From JAEUQQ01 sp963697285 (GTDB lineage Bacteria > Acidobacteriota > Vicinamibacteria > Vicinamibacterales > JAFNAJ01): a DNA stretch of 64,000 nt. The position numbers were made by a program, and so were the translations under genes. The notes below the pieces were generated by a model, which searched no databases, had not been told where the DNA came from, and was given only the letters and a program-made list of their open reading frames with translations. Position 1 is the stretch's first letter; every line of letters begins with the position of its first letter. Positions 25,734 to 34,483 of the stretch are shown piece after piece. Location: assembly GCA_963697285.1 (NCBI GenBank), contig CAVONI010000002.1:372001-436000 (forward strand). The letters run 5' to 3'.

Positions 25734-25748
25734 CAGATTCCTCCAGCC

Positions 25749-26597
25749 TTACGTCAGTTGACGCACCGCGTCGGCGATCAATGTCGTCAGCGCGCGATAT
25801 GTTAGTCGAATCTCCGCGTTCTCGTCCGGGATTCCCTCTGGCAGGTCGAGCAGGCGCACACCCGAGGGCGAGACCGGCGACTGGACGACCTGGCACGCGA
25901 CGGGGTCGCTCTGCCCCCCCGGCGCGCCGGGCCCGGCGCAGATCGGTGCAGGCGACGCGATGCCGTACGTCGTGCGAAGCCCCTGGAGCCTATCGACCTC
26001 GGCGCGCGACAGCACCCGCTCCCGGCCGAGCAGCCGGGCCACCAGCGAGATGTGCGCGAAGTGCTCGATCGTCTCCATCTTGTAGTACGCCGCGAACAGG
26101 TCGGCGCCGCACGTCAGGGCCCCGTGGTTCGCGAGCAGGATGCCGTCGTGCGCGCGGACGTACTTGCTCACCGCCTCGGGAAGTTCGGCGGTCGAGGGCG
26201 TGGCGTAGTCGGCAATCGGGACGCTGCCGAGCGTCGTGATCACCTCGGCGAGCACGGCGCGGTCGAGGGGAATCCCCGCGACCGCGAATCCGGTCGACGT
26301 CGGCGGGTGGGCATGCACCACGGCATGCACGTCGGGCCTGAGCTGGTACACCGCCAGGTGCATCTTCAGTTCCGACGACGCGTGGCGTTCCCCCGCCAGC
26401 TTCCTGCCCTGCAGGTCGGTGATGACCATCATGTCGGGGGTCATGAAGCCCTTCGACACGGCGGTCGGCGTGGCCAGCAGGCGCTCGCCGTCGAGGCGCG
26501 CGCTGATGTTGCCGTCGTTCGACGCGACGTAGCCGCGCTGGTACAGCCGGCGGCCGACTTCGCAGATTGCGGCGCGGAGGTCTTCTTCGCGCGTCAT
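25749..26597 (-). CDS. Class II aldolase (fuculose/rhamnulose-phosphate aldolase-like) with C-terminal extension
   Basis: A zinc aldolase of 282 residues, expected to split a deoxysugar 1-phosphate into dihydroxyacetone phosphate and lactaldehyde. It has SNDGNISARL near residue 28, the acidic SSELKMH near 75, the metal histidines in VVHAHPPTSTGFAVAG near 93 and LLANHGALTCG near 155. The fold ends near residue 215, as in E. coli FucA. The remaining 65 residues are a Gly/Pro-rich linker plus a final amphipathic helix (ENAEIRLTYRALTTLIADAV), like the encapsulation peptides of microcompartment cargo. The start at 26597 overlaps the upstream stop (ATGA); the frame continues to 26642, but that part is non-family. 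Confidence 0.88.
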   Translation of the reverse strand: MTREEDLRAAICEVGRRLYQRGYVASNDGNISARLDGERLLATPTAVSKGFMTPDMMVITDLQGRKLAGERHASSELKMHLAVYQLRPDVHAVVHAHPPTSTGFAVAGIPLDRAVLAEVITTLGSVPIADYATPSTAELPEAVSKYVRAHDGILLANHGALTCGADLFAAYYKMETIEHFAHISLVARLLGRERVLSRAEVDRLQGLRTTYGIASPAPICAGPGAPGGQSDPVACQVVQSPVSPSGVRLLDLPEGIPDENAEIRLTYRALTTLIADAVRQLT

Positions 26598-26878
26598 GCG
26601 CTCCGCCGCCCGCCGTGCGCCGCACGAAACTTCTCGCGGCACTCGTCGGAACAGAAGTAGTGCAGTTCGTCACCGATGGTCGCGCGGAGGGCCCGCTCCC
26701 TGACGACGTGGGTTCCGCACTGCGGGTCCTTGACCAGCGGCACCGGCCCGGACGGCTGCATGCGGGGGCTCCGCCCGGCAGGTCGCCCGGAGGCGCCGTC
26801 GAGCAGTCCCAGGAAGAATCGCCACACCATCCGCACGAGGACAGCCAGCAGGATGAAACGAAGCAGCCAGGAAAGCAC
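26594..26878 (-). CDS. Small membrane protein with YHS/TRASH-like metal-binding domain
   Basis: A 94-residue protein with one N-terminal membrane helix (LSWLLRFILLAVLVRMVW), a short basic/proline linker, and a C-terminal CGTHVV plus HYFCSDECREKF. The Cys positions match YHS/TRASH-type metal-binding domains. The GTG start is at 26878 and the stop overlaps the aldolase ATG. It may sense or pass on a metal, but it is not a known shell component; its place here may simply reflect the operon. Confidence 0.7.
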   Translation of the reverse strand: MLSWLLRFILLAVLVRMVWRFFLGLLDGASGRPAGRSPRMQPSGPVPLVKDPQCGTHVVRERALRATIGDELHYFCSDECREKFRAAHGGRRSA

Positions 26879-26926
26879 GGCGTGTCTGCGGGATGGGTGT
26901 GGACGGTTCGGACGCGCCCGGCGCGC

Positions 26927-27558
26927 CTACTTGGGGGCCGCCGATCCGGGCGTGCCAACCGTCGGATGCGCCGCCTTGAGCGCGTCGAGCGCCTGCTTGG
27001 CCGCCCGCGCCTCTTCGCTGCCGGGGGCCAGGTCCATCACCTGCTGCCACGAGGCGGCGGCACCTTCGAGATCCTGCTTGCCGAAGGCCCGCACGATGCC
27101 CCGGTTCAACAGTGTCTTCGTGTGCTTCGGGTCGATGGTGAGCGAGTGCTCGAACTGCGCCAGGGCCTTGTCGGGCTGGTTCGAGTAGTAGTAGCTCACG
27201 CCGAGGTCGGTGCTGACGTTGGCGTCCTTCGGGTTGACCTTGAGGGCGGCCTCGTACCACTTGATGGCATCGCCGAAGCGTTCTGCGTCGAAGTACATGT
27301 TTCCGAGCTGGACGCGCAGCGCCTCATCGTTCGGGCTGGCGTTGGCTGACGCTTCGAGAGCGCGCACGCGCGCCTCGTCGAGGACGACGGGCATCGCGCT
27401 GCCCTGCGGTGTGGCTGCGGCGGTGGCCGGCGCCGCCGCCGGCGCGGGCGCGGCGACGTTGCGCACCGTCGCCCCCCCTGCTGGCTGCCGACGATCCAGC
27501 CGAGCAGAAGACCGAAGAAGATGCCGGTGACACCGAAGACAATCGAATCTTTACGCAT
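26927..27558 (-). CDS. Membrane-anchored TPR protein, frameshifted in a G7 tract
   Basis: The start at 27558 gives MRKDSIVFGVTGIFFGLLLGWIVGSQQGG, a membrane anchor, and then the frame is lost at seven consecutive G (minus strand; C at 27472-27478). One additional G would join it smoothly to ATVRNVAAPAPA and the TPR part (open from 27466), giving about 210 residues. The TPR region has three repeats with typical WYEAALKVNPKDANV, ALAQFEHSLTIDPKHTKTL and ASWQQVMDLAPGSEEA units. A homopolymer slip could be a sequencing error or phase variation. It is 30 bases downstream of pdxJ and in the same direction. Confidence 0.75.
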
Positions 27559-27588
27559 GAAATCCCTGCCACGCGGCAATCCCGCGGA

Positions 27589-28299
27589 TCATGGTACCAG
27601 CAGCGCGACCATCTCGCGCACGGCGCGCTCCATCCCGACGAGCGAGGCGCGCGCGACGATGCTGTGCCCGATGTTGAGTTCCTCGATCTCGCGAATCTGC
27701 GCGATCGGGCGAACGTTGAAGTACGTGAGGCCGTGACCCGCGAGCACCTCGAACTCGTGGCGCACGGCCATCTTCGCGACGTCGGAGAGCTTCGACAGTT
27801 GTTCGGGCCGCTCGGCCGCCCGGGCGCTCGCGTACGCCCCGGTATTGAACTCGACGGCATCGGCCCCGACCTGGCGCGACGCCTTCAACTGCTGGTGCTC
27901 GGGATCGATGAACAGGCTGACGCGAATCTTCGCGTCGTGGAGCTGCCGCACGACGTCCTTGATCACGGCAGCGTGCATGGCCACGTCGAGCCCGCCCTCG
28001 GTCGTGAGCTCGTTGGGACGCTCGGGCACGAGCGTGACCTGGTCGGGCCTGATCGTCGACGCGATGCGCACCATCTCGGACGTCGCGGCCATCTCGACGT
28101 TGAGCTTGGTCTGGACGGTCTGCCGCAGCAGTTCGACATCGCGTTCGCGGATGTGCCGCCGGTCGGTGCGCAGGTGCACCGTGATCCCCTCGGCGCCGGC
28201 AAGCTCGGCGAACGCAGCAGCCGTCACCGGCTCTGGCTCGCGCGCCTTGCGGGCCTCGCGGATGGTGGCGATGTGATCGATGTTGACGGCCAGGCGCAT
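27589..28299 (-). CDS. pdxJ: Pyridoxine 5'-phosphate synthase
   Basis: PdxJ condenses 1-deoxyxylulose 5-phosphate with 3-amino-2-oxopropyl phosphate to make pyridoxine 5'-phosphate. The 236-residue TIM barrel begins LAVNIDHIATIREAR and contains GITVHLRTDRRHI, LNVEMA, TLVPERPNELTTEGG, FIDPEHQQL, VEFNTGAYA and NIGHSIVARA in the family order. The ATG at 28299 is eight bases after the fumarase stop, so the genes are probably co-transcribed. Confidence 0.95.
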   Translation of the reverse strand: MRLAVNIDHIATIREARKAREPEPVTAAAFAELAGAEGITVHLRTDRRHIRERDVELLRQTVQTKLNVEMAATSEMVRIASTIRPDQVTLVPERPNELTTEGGLDVAMHAAVIKDVVRQLHDAKIRVSLFIDPEHQQLKASRQVGADAVEFNTGAYASARAAERPEQLSKLSDVAKMAVRHEFEVLAGHGLTYFNVRPIAQIREIEELNIGHSIVARASLVGMERAVREMVALLVP

Positions 28300-28307
28300 C
28301 GCGGAAC

Positions 28308-29831
28308 TCAGGCCTTCAGGAGCTCGAGGCGTTCGCCGGAGAACGTCTCCACGTCGCGGTGCAGGCTGTTGCCGTGCGCGTCCATCGTCACGATCGCGGG
28401 GAACTCGTCGGCTTCGAAGTGCCACATGGCTTCAGGAGTGCCGAACTCCATCAGCGAGACCCCGTCGACGCGCGGCAGGCAGCGCGCGTAGAACTGCGCG
28501 GCGCCGCCGATGCCGTTCAGGTACACGGCACCATGCTCCTTGAGCGCCGCCAGCGTCCTGGCGCCCATGCCCCCCTTGCCGATCACCGCGCGCACGCCGT
28601 AGCGCTTGATCACGTCGGCCTGGTACGGCTCCTCACGGATGCTCGTCGTGGGCCCGGCGGCGAGCACGCTCCACGTGTCGCCGTCCTTCTTCATCACCGG
28701 GCCGCAGTGATAGAGCACCGCGCCGTTCAGATCAACCGGAGGCTCGTGCGTCATGAGGTGGTGGTGCACCGCGTCGCGGCCCGTGAACATGCGTCCCGAC
28801 ACGAGCACGACGTCGCCGACCTTCAACGAACGCACCGTGGCTTCGTCGAGCGGCGCACGCAGCACCTTCTCGCGCCCCGTCTTGACAAACCCGCGCGTCC
28901 CCGGCTCGAACATGGGCGCAGGCGGGTTCGCGGGATCGCGGTAGAGCCACTCGCTGATCTCTCCCGTCGAGGCGTCGATGCGGACACCCAGGCGTCGAAA
29001 CGCCCAGCAGTCGTAGGCCACCGACACGAAGTAGGACGCCGGCAGGCGGTTGAGCACACCGATCTTGCAGCCGATCAGCGACACGTTGCCGCCGAAGCCC
29101 ATCGGGCCGATATCGAGCGTGTTCACCGTCGACATGATCTGCGCTTCGAGGTCGGCCAGTTCCGGCACGGGGTTCACGTCGTCGAGCGTGCGGAACAGTT
29201 GCATCTTCGCGTGCGCGTACCCGGACGTCCGGTCGCCGCCGATGCAGACACCGACGGCACCCGGCGCGCAGCCCTTGCCCTGCGCCGCCCACACCGCGTG
29301 CAGGATGCACTTGCGCACACCTTCGAGTGACCGGTCGGCGCGTCCGAGGTGTGCCAGCTCGACCGGCACGGCGTACTGCGCGTTCGTGTTCTCGCAGCCA
29401 CCGCCCTTGAGGATCAACCGCACCTCGATGTCGTCGCGCTCCCACTGCTCGAAGTGCACGATCGGTGTGCCCGGGCCCAGGTTGTCGCCCGAGTTCTTCC
29501 CCGTCAGCGAGTCGACCGAGTTGGGACGCAACTTGCCCCGACGCGTCGCTTCGGCGATCGCTTCCCTGATGACCGTCTTGATCTCGATCTGGTTCACGCC
29601 GACAGGCGTCTTGACCTCGAAGGTCGGCATGCCGGTGTCCTGGCAGATCGCACCCTCGACGTCGGCCGCCTGGTCGATGTTCTCGGCGATGATCGACAGC
29701 GCCTGCGAGGCGCTCGATCCCGCCATCTCGCTGCCCAGGGCATCACGCATCGCACGGCGTGCGTCAGGCGGGAGGTCGGTGGAGGTCCGGGTGATCAGGT
29801 CGACAAGGCTGGTGTGCAGGGCGGCCAACAT
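28308..29831 (-). CDS. Fumarate hydratase, class I (iron-sulfur)
   Basis: A 507-residue single-chain class I fumarase that interconverts fumarate and malate in the citric acid cycle. The 4Fe-4S ligands are the Cys residues in AICQDTGMP, GGGCENTN and VGVCIGGDR. The C-terminal half carries SGRMFTGRDAVHHHL, GPTTSIREEP and GKGGMGARTL, equivalent to the beta subunit of two-subunit enzymes. A strong -10-like box ends seven bases before the ATG. It heads the long minus-strand cluster that includes pdxJ and the microcompartment genes. Confidence 0.94.
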   Translation of the reverse strand: MLAALHTSLVDLITRTSTDLPPDARRAMRDALGSEMAGSSASQALSIIAENIDQAADVEGAICQDTGMPTFEVKTPVGVNQIEIKTVIREAIAEATRRGKLRPNSVDSLTGKNSGDNLGPGTPIVHFEQWERDDIEVRLILKGGGCENTNAQYAVPVELAHLGRADRSLEGVRKCILHAVWAAQGKGCAPGAVGVCIGGDRTSGYAHAKMQLFRTLDDVNPVPELADLEAQIMSTVNTLDIGPMGFGGNVSLIGCKIGVLNRLPASYFVSVAYDCWAFRRLGVRIDASTGEISEWLYRDPANPPAPMFEPGTRGFVKTGREKVLRAPLDEATVRSLKVGDVVLVSGRMFTGRDAVHHHLMTHEPPVDLNGAVLYHCGPVMKKDGDTWSVLAAGPTTSIREEPYQADVIKRYGVRAVIGKGGMGARTLAALKEHGAVYLNGIGGAAQFYARCLPRVDGVSLMEFGTPEAMWHFEADEFPAIVTMDAHGNSLHRDVETFSGERLELLKA

Positions 29832-29838
29832 GCCGAGA

Positions 29839-29844
29839 AGTATA
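29839..29844 (-). promoter_or_regulatory. -10-like box of the class I fumarase gene (leaderless candidate)
   Basis: TATACT on the minus strand is followed by seven bases and the fumarase ATG, leaving no space for a ribosome-binding site. On the plus strand the overlapping TATAAT (29841-29846) may serve the divergent methyltransferase gene. Confidence 0.45.
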
Positions 29845-29873
29845 ATCGCGAATCATGGCCGGAACGCACGTCG

Positions 29874-30548
29874 GTGACACACGCAGCACGCCTTGCGCGC
29901 GGGCGGGTGAGCGCCGTGGCCATCCTGTTGGTGGTGCTGGGGATGTCGACGCCGACGGCCCAGTCGCGGACCCGTCACGGCAACCTGTTCGATCCAGAGA
30001 ACCTGGGCCTCCTCGAAGGCCCCGATCGCGATGCCTGGCAGCAACCGGGCCGCATCATGGATGCCCTCGGCATCGGCGATGGATCGACGGTCGCGGATCT
30101 CGGTGCCGGCGGGGGCTGGTTCACCGTCCGTATCGCGCGGCGCGTCGGGCCGAACGGCCGCGTCTACGCCGAAGACGTGCAGCGGCAGATGATCGAGTCG
30201 ATCGAGCGCCGCGTGCAGCGCGAGGGCTTCCGCAACGTCCGCACCATCCTCGGCACCTACACCGACCCCAAGCTGCCCAGGGTGTCGTGCGACGCGGTGC
30301 TGATCGTCGACGCCTACCACGAGGTCGAGGATCGCGTGACGCTCCTCCAGAACGTCCGTGAGGCGCTTGCCCCGAACGGGCGACTGGGCATCGTCGACTT
30401 CAGCACGGACGGGGGCGGTCCAGGTCCCGATCTCGACGAGCGGGTCGATCCCGCGGTGGTCATCGCCGATGCCCAGCGCGCGGGGCTGCGGCTGGTCGCG
30501 CACGAGACGTTCCTCCCGTATCAGTACCTCCTCATCTTCGGCCGATGA
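29874..30548 (+). CDS. Exported SAM-dependent methyltransferase-like protein
   Basis: A 224-residue protein. The N-terminus (ARLARGRVSAVAILLVVLGM, ending TPTAQS) looks like a signal peptide. The rest is a class I methyltransferase domain: TVADLGAGGGWFTVRIA near residue 74 binds SAM, VYAEDVQ follows, and DAVLIVDAYHEVED is the family's fourth motif. GPDRDAWQQPGRIMDALGI is common in exported methyltransferases of soil bacteria. The GTG at 29874 keeps the full signal; a GTG at 29907 is an alternative, and neither has a good ribosome-binding site. Substrate is unknown, and it is odd for a SAM-dependent enzyme to be exported. Confidence 0.75.
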   Translation: MTHAARLARGRVSAVAILLVVLGMSTPTAQSRTRHGNLFDPENLGLLEGPDRDAWQQPGRIMDALGIGDGSTVADLGAGGGWFTVRIARRVGPNGRVYAEDVQRQMIESIERRVQREGFRNVRTILGTYTDPKLPRVSCDAVLIVDAYHEVEDRVTLLQNVREALAPNGRLGIVDFSTDGGGPGPDLDERVDPAVVIADAQRAGLRLVAHETFLPYQYLLIFGR

Positions 30549-30588
30549 TGCCCACGGCGCAGACGCCACACCGGACGACAGCGCAGTG

Positions 30589-31459
30589 ATGACCGCCCCG
30601 GCCATGCTCGCCGCCTATCGCGAACGGATCGACGCGGCCCTCGACCTGGCCCTGCCCGCCAGCGACACGTTCCCCGAAACGGTGCACGAGGCCATGCGCT
30701 ACACCGCGCTCGCGCCCGTCGAAACGGATGCGGGCCGCGGTCTCGCTCTTGTCGGCCGCGCTCTTCGGCCGCGAGGAGCGTGCCATGGGCATCGCCCTCG
30801 CCGTGGAACTCGTGCACGCCTCGTCGCTCATCCTCGACGACCTGCCGTCGATGGACAACTCGCTCGTCCGGCGCGGGCGTCCGGCCTGCCATGTCCGCTT
30901 CGGCGAGGCCACCGCGCTGCTCGCGAGCTTCGCCTTGCTCGCCCGAGCGTTCCAGACGCTCACCGCGAGCTACGAACCCGTGCTGGCCACCCAGCTCACG
31001 ACCCTGATCAGCGAAACCGTCGGCACGTCGGGGCTCATCGCCGGGACAGGCCGACGACCTGCTCGCCACCTCGCGCGCCATCACCTTCGAACGGCTCGAG
31101 CGCATCCACCGGCTCAAGACCGGCGTGCTCTTCACGGCGGCCGCCGTCGGAGGTGCCGTGGCCGCGGGCGCGCCGCGAAGGACAGACGACGTCGCTGGCG
31201 CACTACGCGAAGAACCTCGGACTCGCGTTCCAGATCGTGGATGACCTGCTCGACGTCACCGGCACCCAGGAAGAGACCGGCAAACCGGTGCTGGCGGATG
31301 CCGAAGAAGACGACCTTCGTCTCGTTCAGCGGCATCGAGGGGGCGCGTGCGCTGGCCCGCGAGCTCTGCGACACTGCCGACCGCGCGCTGACGCCCTTTG
31401 GATCGAGGGCCGACGCCCTCCGCGAGCTCACGGCCTTCGTGGCCAGCCGCCGTCAATGA
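30589..31459 (+). pseudogene. Polyprenyl (farnesyl/geranylgeranyl-type) diphosphate synthase, broken by four single-base frameshifts
   Basis: Pieces of an IspA-type prenyl transferase follow one another in frames 1-2-3-1-2. First comes TAPAMLAAYRERIDAALDLA. Near 30718 the frame moves to MRAAVSLLSAALFG with the first Asp-rich motif LILDDLPSMDN; near 31044 to GQADDLLATSRAITFERL; near 31175 to SLAHYAKNLGLAF with the second motif VDDLLD; near 31300 to KKTTFVSFSGIEGARALA and the normal C-terminus. Removing one base at each point restores 288 residues, the usual length. All four events are +1. The gene ends in an ATGA overlap with the next gene. It is either a degraded copy or a cluster of consensus errors. 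Confidence 0.8.
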
Positions 31460-33409
31460 CCGCGCCCCCGCCGAAGGACGTCGACGAACTCCGCGAGCGC
31501 CTGAAGGCGCTCGGCTATCTCGATGCGGGCGTCGATCGCTTCGTCCTCGCTCCCGCACGCACGGGGCGGACGCGCGCCGCGCTCGCGCTCGGCGCCAGCC
31601 TGCGCATCGGTGTGCTCGCCGGGCTTCTGGTCGGCCTGTCGGGCACGATCGCCATGGCGCTGCGGCTGCCCAACATGGTCGCGACCGTTCGCGATGGGCT
31701 CGCGGTCGCCCTCGTGGTCGCCGTGACGTTCGGCGTCGCAGTCGCGGCCGCGACGTTCGCCTCAATCGTGCTCGCGTCGCACGCGGTGCAGGTGGTTTGG
31801 CCCGCGGGTGTCGCTGCACGCGCGCATGCGCCCCGTCGCGCTGGTGGCAGGGATCGTGGTGGGCTCGGCGTGCCTCGTGTACCTGACGCTCTGGTGGAAC
31901 GTCACCAATGCCTCTGCCGGCATGTCGGCCACCACGCTCGTGGCCCTGCTCGTCGCGGTCGTCATCAGCGTCATGCTCGGACACGTGACCACGACGACAG
32001 CGCTGGCACTCATGGCGTTCGAACTCGACGATCGGCTGCCGACCACACCCCGCATCGCCTCGTGGCGCTCGTCGGTGGCACTTGCCGTGGTCGGCGTCGT
32101 GGCCGCGAGCCTCGTCGTTGTCGTCGCGACACGGACGGGCCGGCGTGAGCGCGAGGCCTCCGTCCCGACGCTGACAGTGGTCCCCACGGGCGCACGCGTC
32201 GTGGTCATCGGGATCGACGGCTTCGATCCAGCATTCGCGCGCACGCTCGTCCACGACGGCGACCTGCCGGCGCTGGCACGGGTCCTCGCGTCTCCGCATC
32301 TCGACATCCCACGCGGAGACGGGACGGATCCGGTCCCGCTGTGGGCCTCGATCGCGACGGGACAGCCGCCTGCACGCCACGGCGCCCTCGGCCTCGAGGC
32401 GCGCCGTGTCGCTGGCCTGGAGGGGCAATTGCCGGTGACCGGCTCGCGCCTCTCGCAAGCCATCTCCGGGGCCACCGACCTGCTCAGGCTCACGCGGCCG
32501 GCGATCAGTTCGGGACTCGAGCGGCGGGCGCCTGCCTTCTGGGAGGTTGCCTCGCGAGCAGGACTGCGCACGGCGGTGGTGAACTGGTGGACGACCTGGC
32601 CGGCGCGGGTCGAAGACGGCACGGTCATCAGCGATCGCGCCATCGTGCGGCTCGAACGTGGCGGGAACAGCGACGGCGAGGTCGTTCCGGTCGCGGCCTA
32701 CACCGCCCTGCGGCAGTCGTGGACGGCGATCCGCGCCGATGCCGACGCGCGAGCACGGCGCCTCGCGTCCCCCGTGCCGGCGGGACTGATGAGCGATGCC
32801 GCCCGCGATGCGATCGCGCTCGACGGGATGCTGTCGTCGTTCGCACGCGTTCTTCCCGTCGAGCAACTCGACCTGCTCACGCTCTACCTGCCCGGCCTCG
32901 ACATCGCCCAGTCGCGATTGTTCGCCGCGCGCGACGGCATGTCGCCAGCCGACCTGGCGGTCGCGGTCCGGGCTGTCACGGCCGTCTACACATCGCTCGA
33001 CGACATCGTGTCGCGATTCACCGGCGACGACGTCATCCTCGTCGTCGTCGGTCACCCGGGACGGGCGGTTCCGCAGCGGGCCGCCTGGTTGAGCATCCTG
33101 TCGGCGCGAGGGAAGGCAGACTCGCCCGGCAACGACACCGTGGCGGGGGATGACCTGCGTCCACCGACCGCCGCCGCGTCGCTCGAGGACGTCGCCCCGA
33201 CCGTGCTCGCACTGCTCGGCGTCCCGGTGGCCGACGACATCGCAGGGCATCCACGGTTCGACCTGGTGGCGCCTGCATTCGCTGCCGCACACCCCGTTCG
33301 GCGTGTGCCCACCTGGGGGATGCGACTCACGGACGTCCGTCGCCCGGCGGATTCACGCATCGACGACGAGGCTCGCGAACGCCTGCGATCGCTGGGCTAC
33401 GTGCGATGA
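31456..33409 (+). CDS. Membrane protein with type I phosphodiesterase/alkaline-phosphatase-like domain (one frameshift)
   Basis: The ATG at 31456 opens DELRERLKALGYLDAGVDRF followed by two hydrophobic segments. Near 31805 the frame must move by one base to continue with HARMRPVALVAGIVVGSACLVYL and three further membrane segments. From about residue 245 a soluble domain reads VVVIGIDGFDPAFARTLV, LWASIATGQPPARHG, FWEVASRAGLRTAVVNWW and, near the end, VAPTVLALLGVPVADD, which is the nucleotide pyrophosphatase/phosphodiesterase family. With one base removed the product has 650 residues. The closing RLRSLGYV echoes the N-terminal LKALGYLD. It overlaps the prenyl synthase and the PAP2 gene by four bases each. 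Confidence 0.78.
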
Positions 33410-34365
33410 CTGAACGTGCGTCCTGGCCGGTGCGCGCGTGGCGCGCATTCAGGCGACTGCGTCCCGAGGAAGCCCTGTTCGTGCTCGGCTTCGTACCATC
33501 GAGCATCGTGACGCTCTACGCCTATGCCGACCGCGTCGATACGGGGCTGTCGACGGCACGCATCGAGGGAGGCGTCGTCCGCCTCGTCGTGGCGTCGATC
33601 CTGGCGCTGACGATCCCGCTCATCGATCGTTCGCGCGCGTCGATTTCGCTGCATCCGCGCCTCGCCAGCGCGCTCGACGCCTACCGGACGATGCTGCCGT
33701 TCCTGCTGTGCATCGCCGTGTACACGAACCTCCATGACACCGTGCGGTTCGTGAACCCGCACGACATCCACGACTGGCTGGTGGCGATCGAAGGCTGGCT
33801 GTTCGGCGGGCAGCCCGTTGTCTGGGCCCAGGCGTGGATCACGCGCACCCGCACCGAGATCTTCAGCGTGTTCTACGCGAGCTTCTTCCTGATCGCGCCG
33901 TCGACGGTGCTGGTGATCTGGCTCAGCGGGCGGCGTGAGGTCGCGCGCGACGCGTTGCTCGGCATCATCCTGTGCTTCTACACGGGTTACCTGCTCTACG
34001 TGATCTTCCCCGCGGCGCCCCCGCGCCTCTACATGGAGTCGCTGGGGATGTTCACGGTCGATCTGCGGGGTGGCCCGATCATGGACTTCCAGAGCGCCCT
34101 GCTCCGGATGATGCCCGAAGACGCCTCGCGCGCCGCGTTCCCGAGCCTGCACGCCGGCGTGAGCATCCTGTCGCTCGTCTACGCGTGGCGGCACGCGCGC
34201 TGGTACTTTCCCATCCTGCTCGTGATCGTCACGGGGTTGCTGCTGTCGACCGTCTACCTCAGGCACCACTACGTCGTCGACCTGCTGGCGGGCGCGCTCC
34301 TGGTGCCGTGGGTGCTCTGGCTGCGGCCGCGGGTGAGCCGCTGGTGGGGAGTCGCCCCGGCGTGA
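33406..34365 (+). CDS. PAP2-superfamily membrane phosphatase (inositol phosphotransferase-like)
   Basis: A 319-residue protein with six or seven membrane segments. The C-terminal half contains the PAP2 motifs: RAAFPSLHAGVS near residue 244 (SxH) and STVYLRHHYVVDLLAG near 281 (HxxxD). A YLLYVIFPAAPPRLY stretch precedes them, as in Aur1/inositol phosphorylceramide synthase-like members. It probably dephosphorylates or transfers head groups on a lipid phosphate in the inner membrane. It overlaps the preceding phosphodiesterase-like gene by four bases, and a polyprenyl synthase lies just upstream, so a role in polyprenyl-phosphate metabolism is possible. Confidence 0.85.
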   Translation: MTERASWPVRAWRAFRRLRPEEALFVLGFVPSSIVTLYAYADRVDTGLSTARIEGGVVRLVVASILALTIPLIDRSRASISLHPRLASALDAYRTMLPFLLCIAVYTNLHDTVRFVNPHDIHDWLVAIEGWLFGGQPVVWAQAWITRTRTEIFSVFYASFFLIAPSTVLVIWLSGRREVARDALLGIILCFYTGYLLYVIFPAAPPRLYMESLGMFTVDLRGGPIMDFQSALLRMMPEDASRAAFPSLHAGVSILSLVYAWRHARWYFPILLVIVTGLLLSTVYLRHHYVVDLLAGALLVPWVLWLRPRVSRWWGVAPA

Positions 34366-34471
34366 CCACCGGCTGAACGGCATCGCGCATTCCCGCACTG
34401 CGCTCGACAAGGCCGTCGAATACGGCATCGACCTCGTCGGCGGGCATGGCATGCGGAGCAGTGGCCGAGGC

Positions 34472-34477
34472 TATACT
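34472..34477 (+). promoter_or_regulatory. -10-like box of moaE (leaderless candidate)
   Basis: TATACT is followed by six bases and then the moaE ATG. No ribosome-binding site can fit, and no clear -35 element is visible. Confidence 0.45.
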
Positions 34478-34483
34478 CGCCGC

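Noticed and set aside
30358..32148. A single 596-residue frame spanning the prenyl synthase and the next gene
   Set aside because: It is a chance join produced by frame changes; only its first 40 residues and its last membrane part are family-like.
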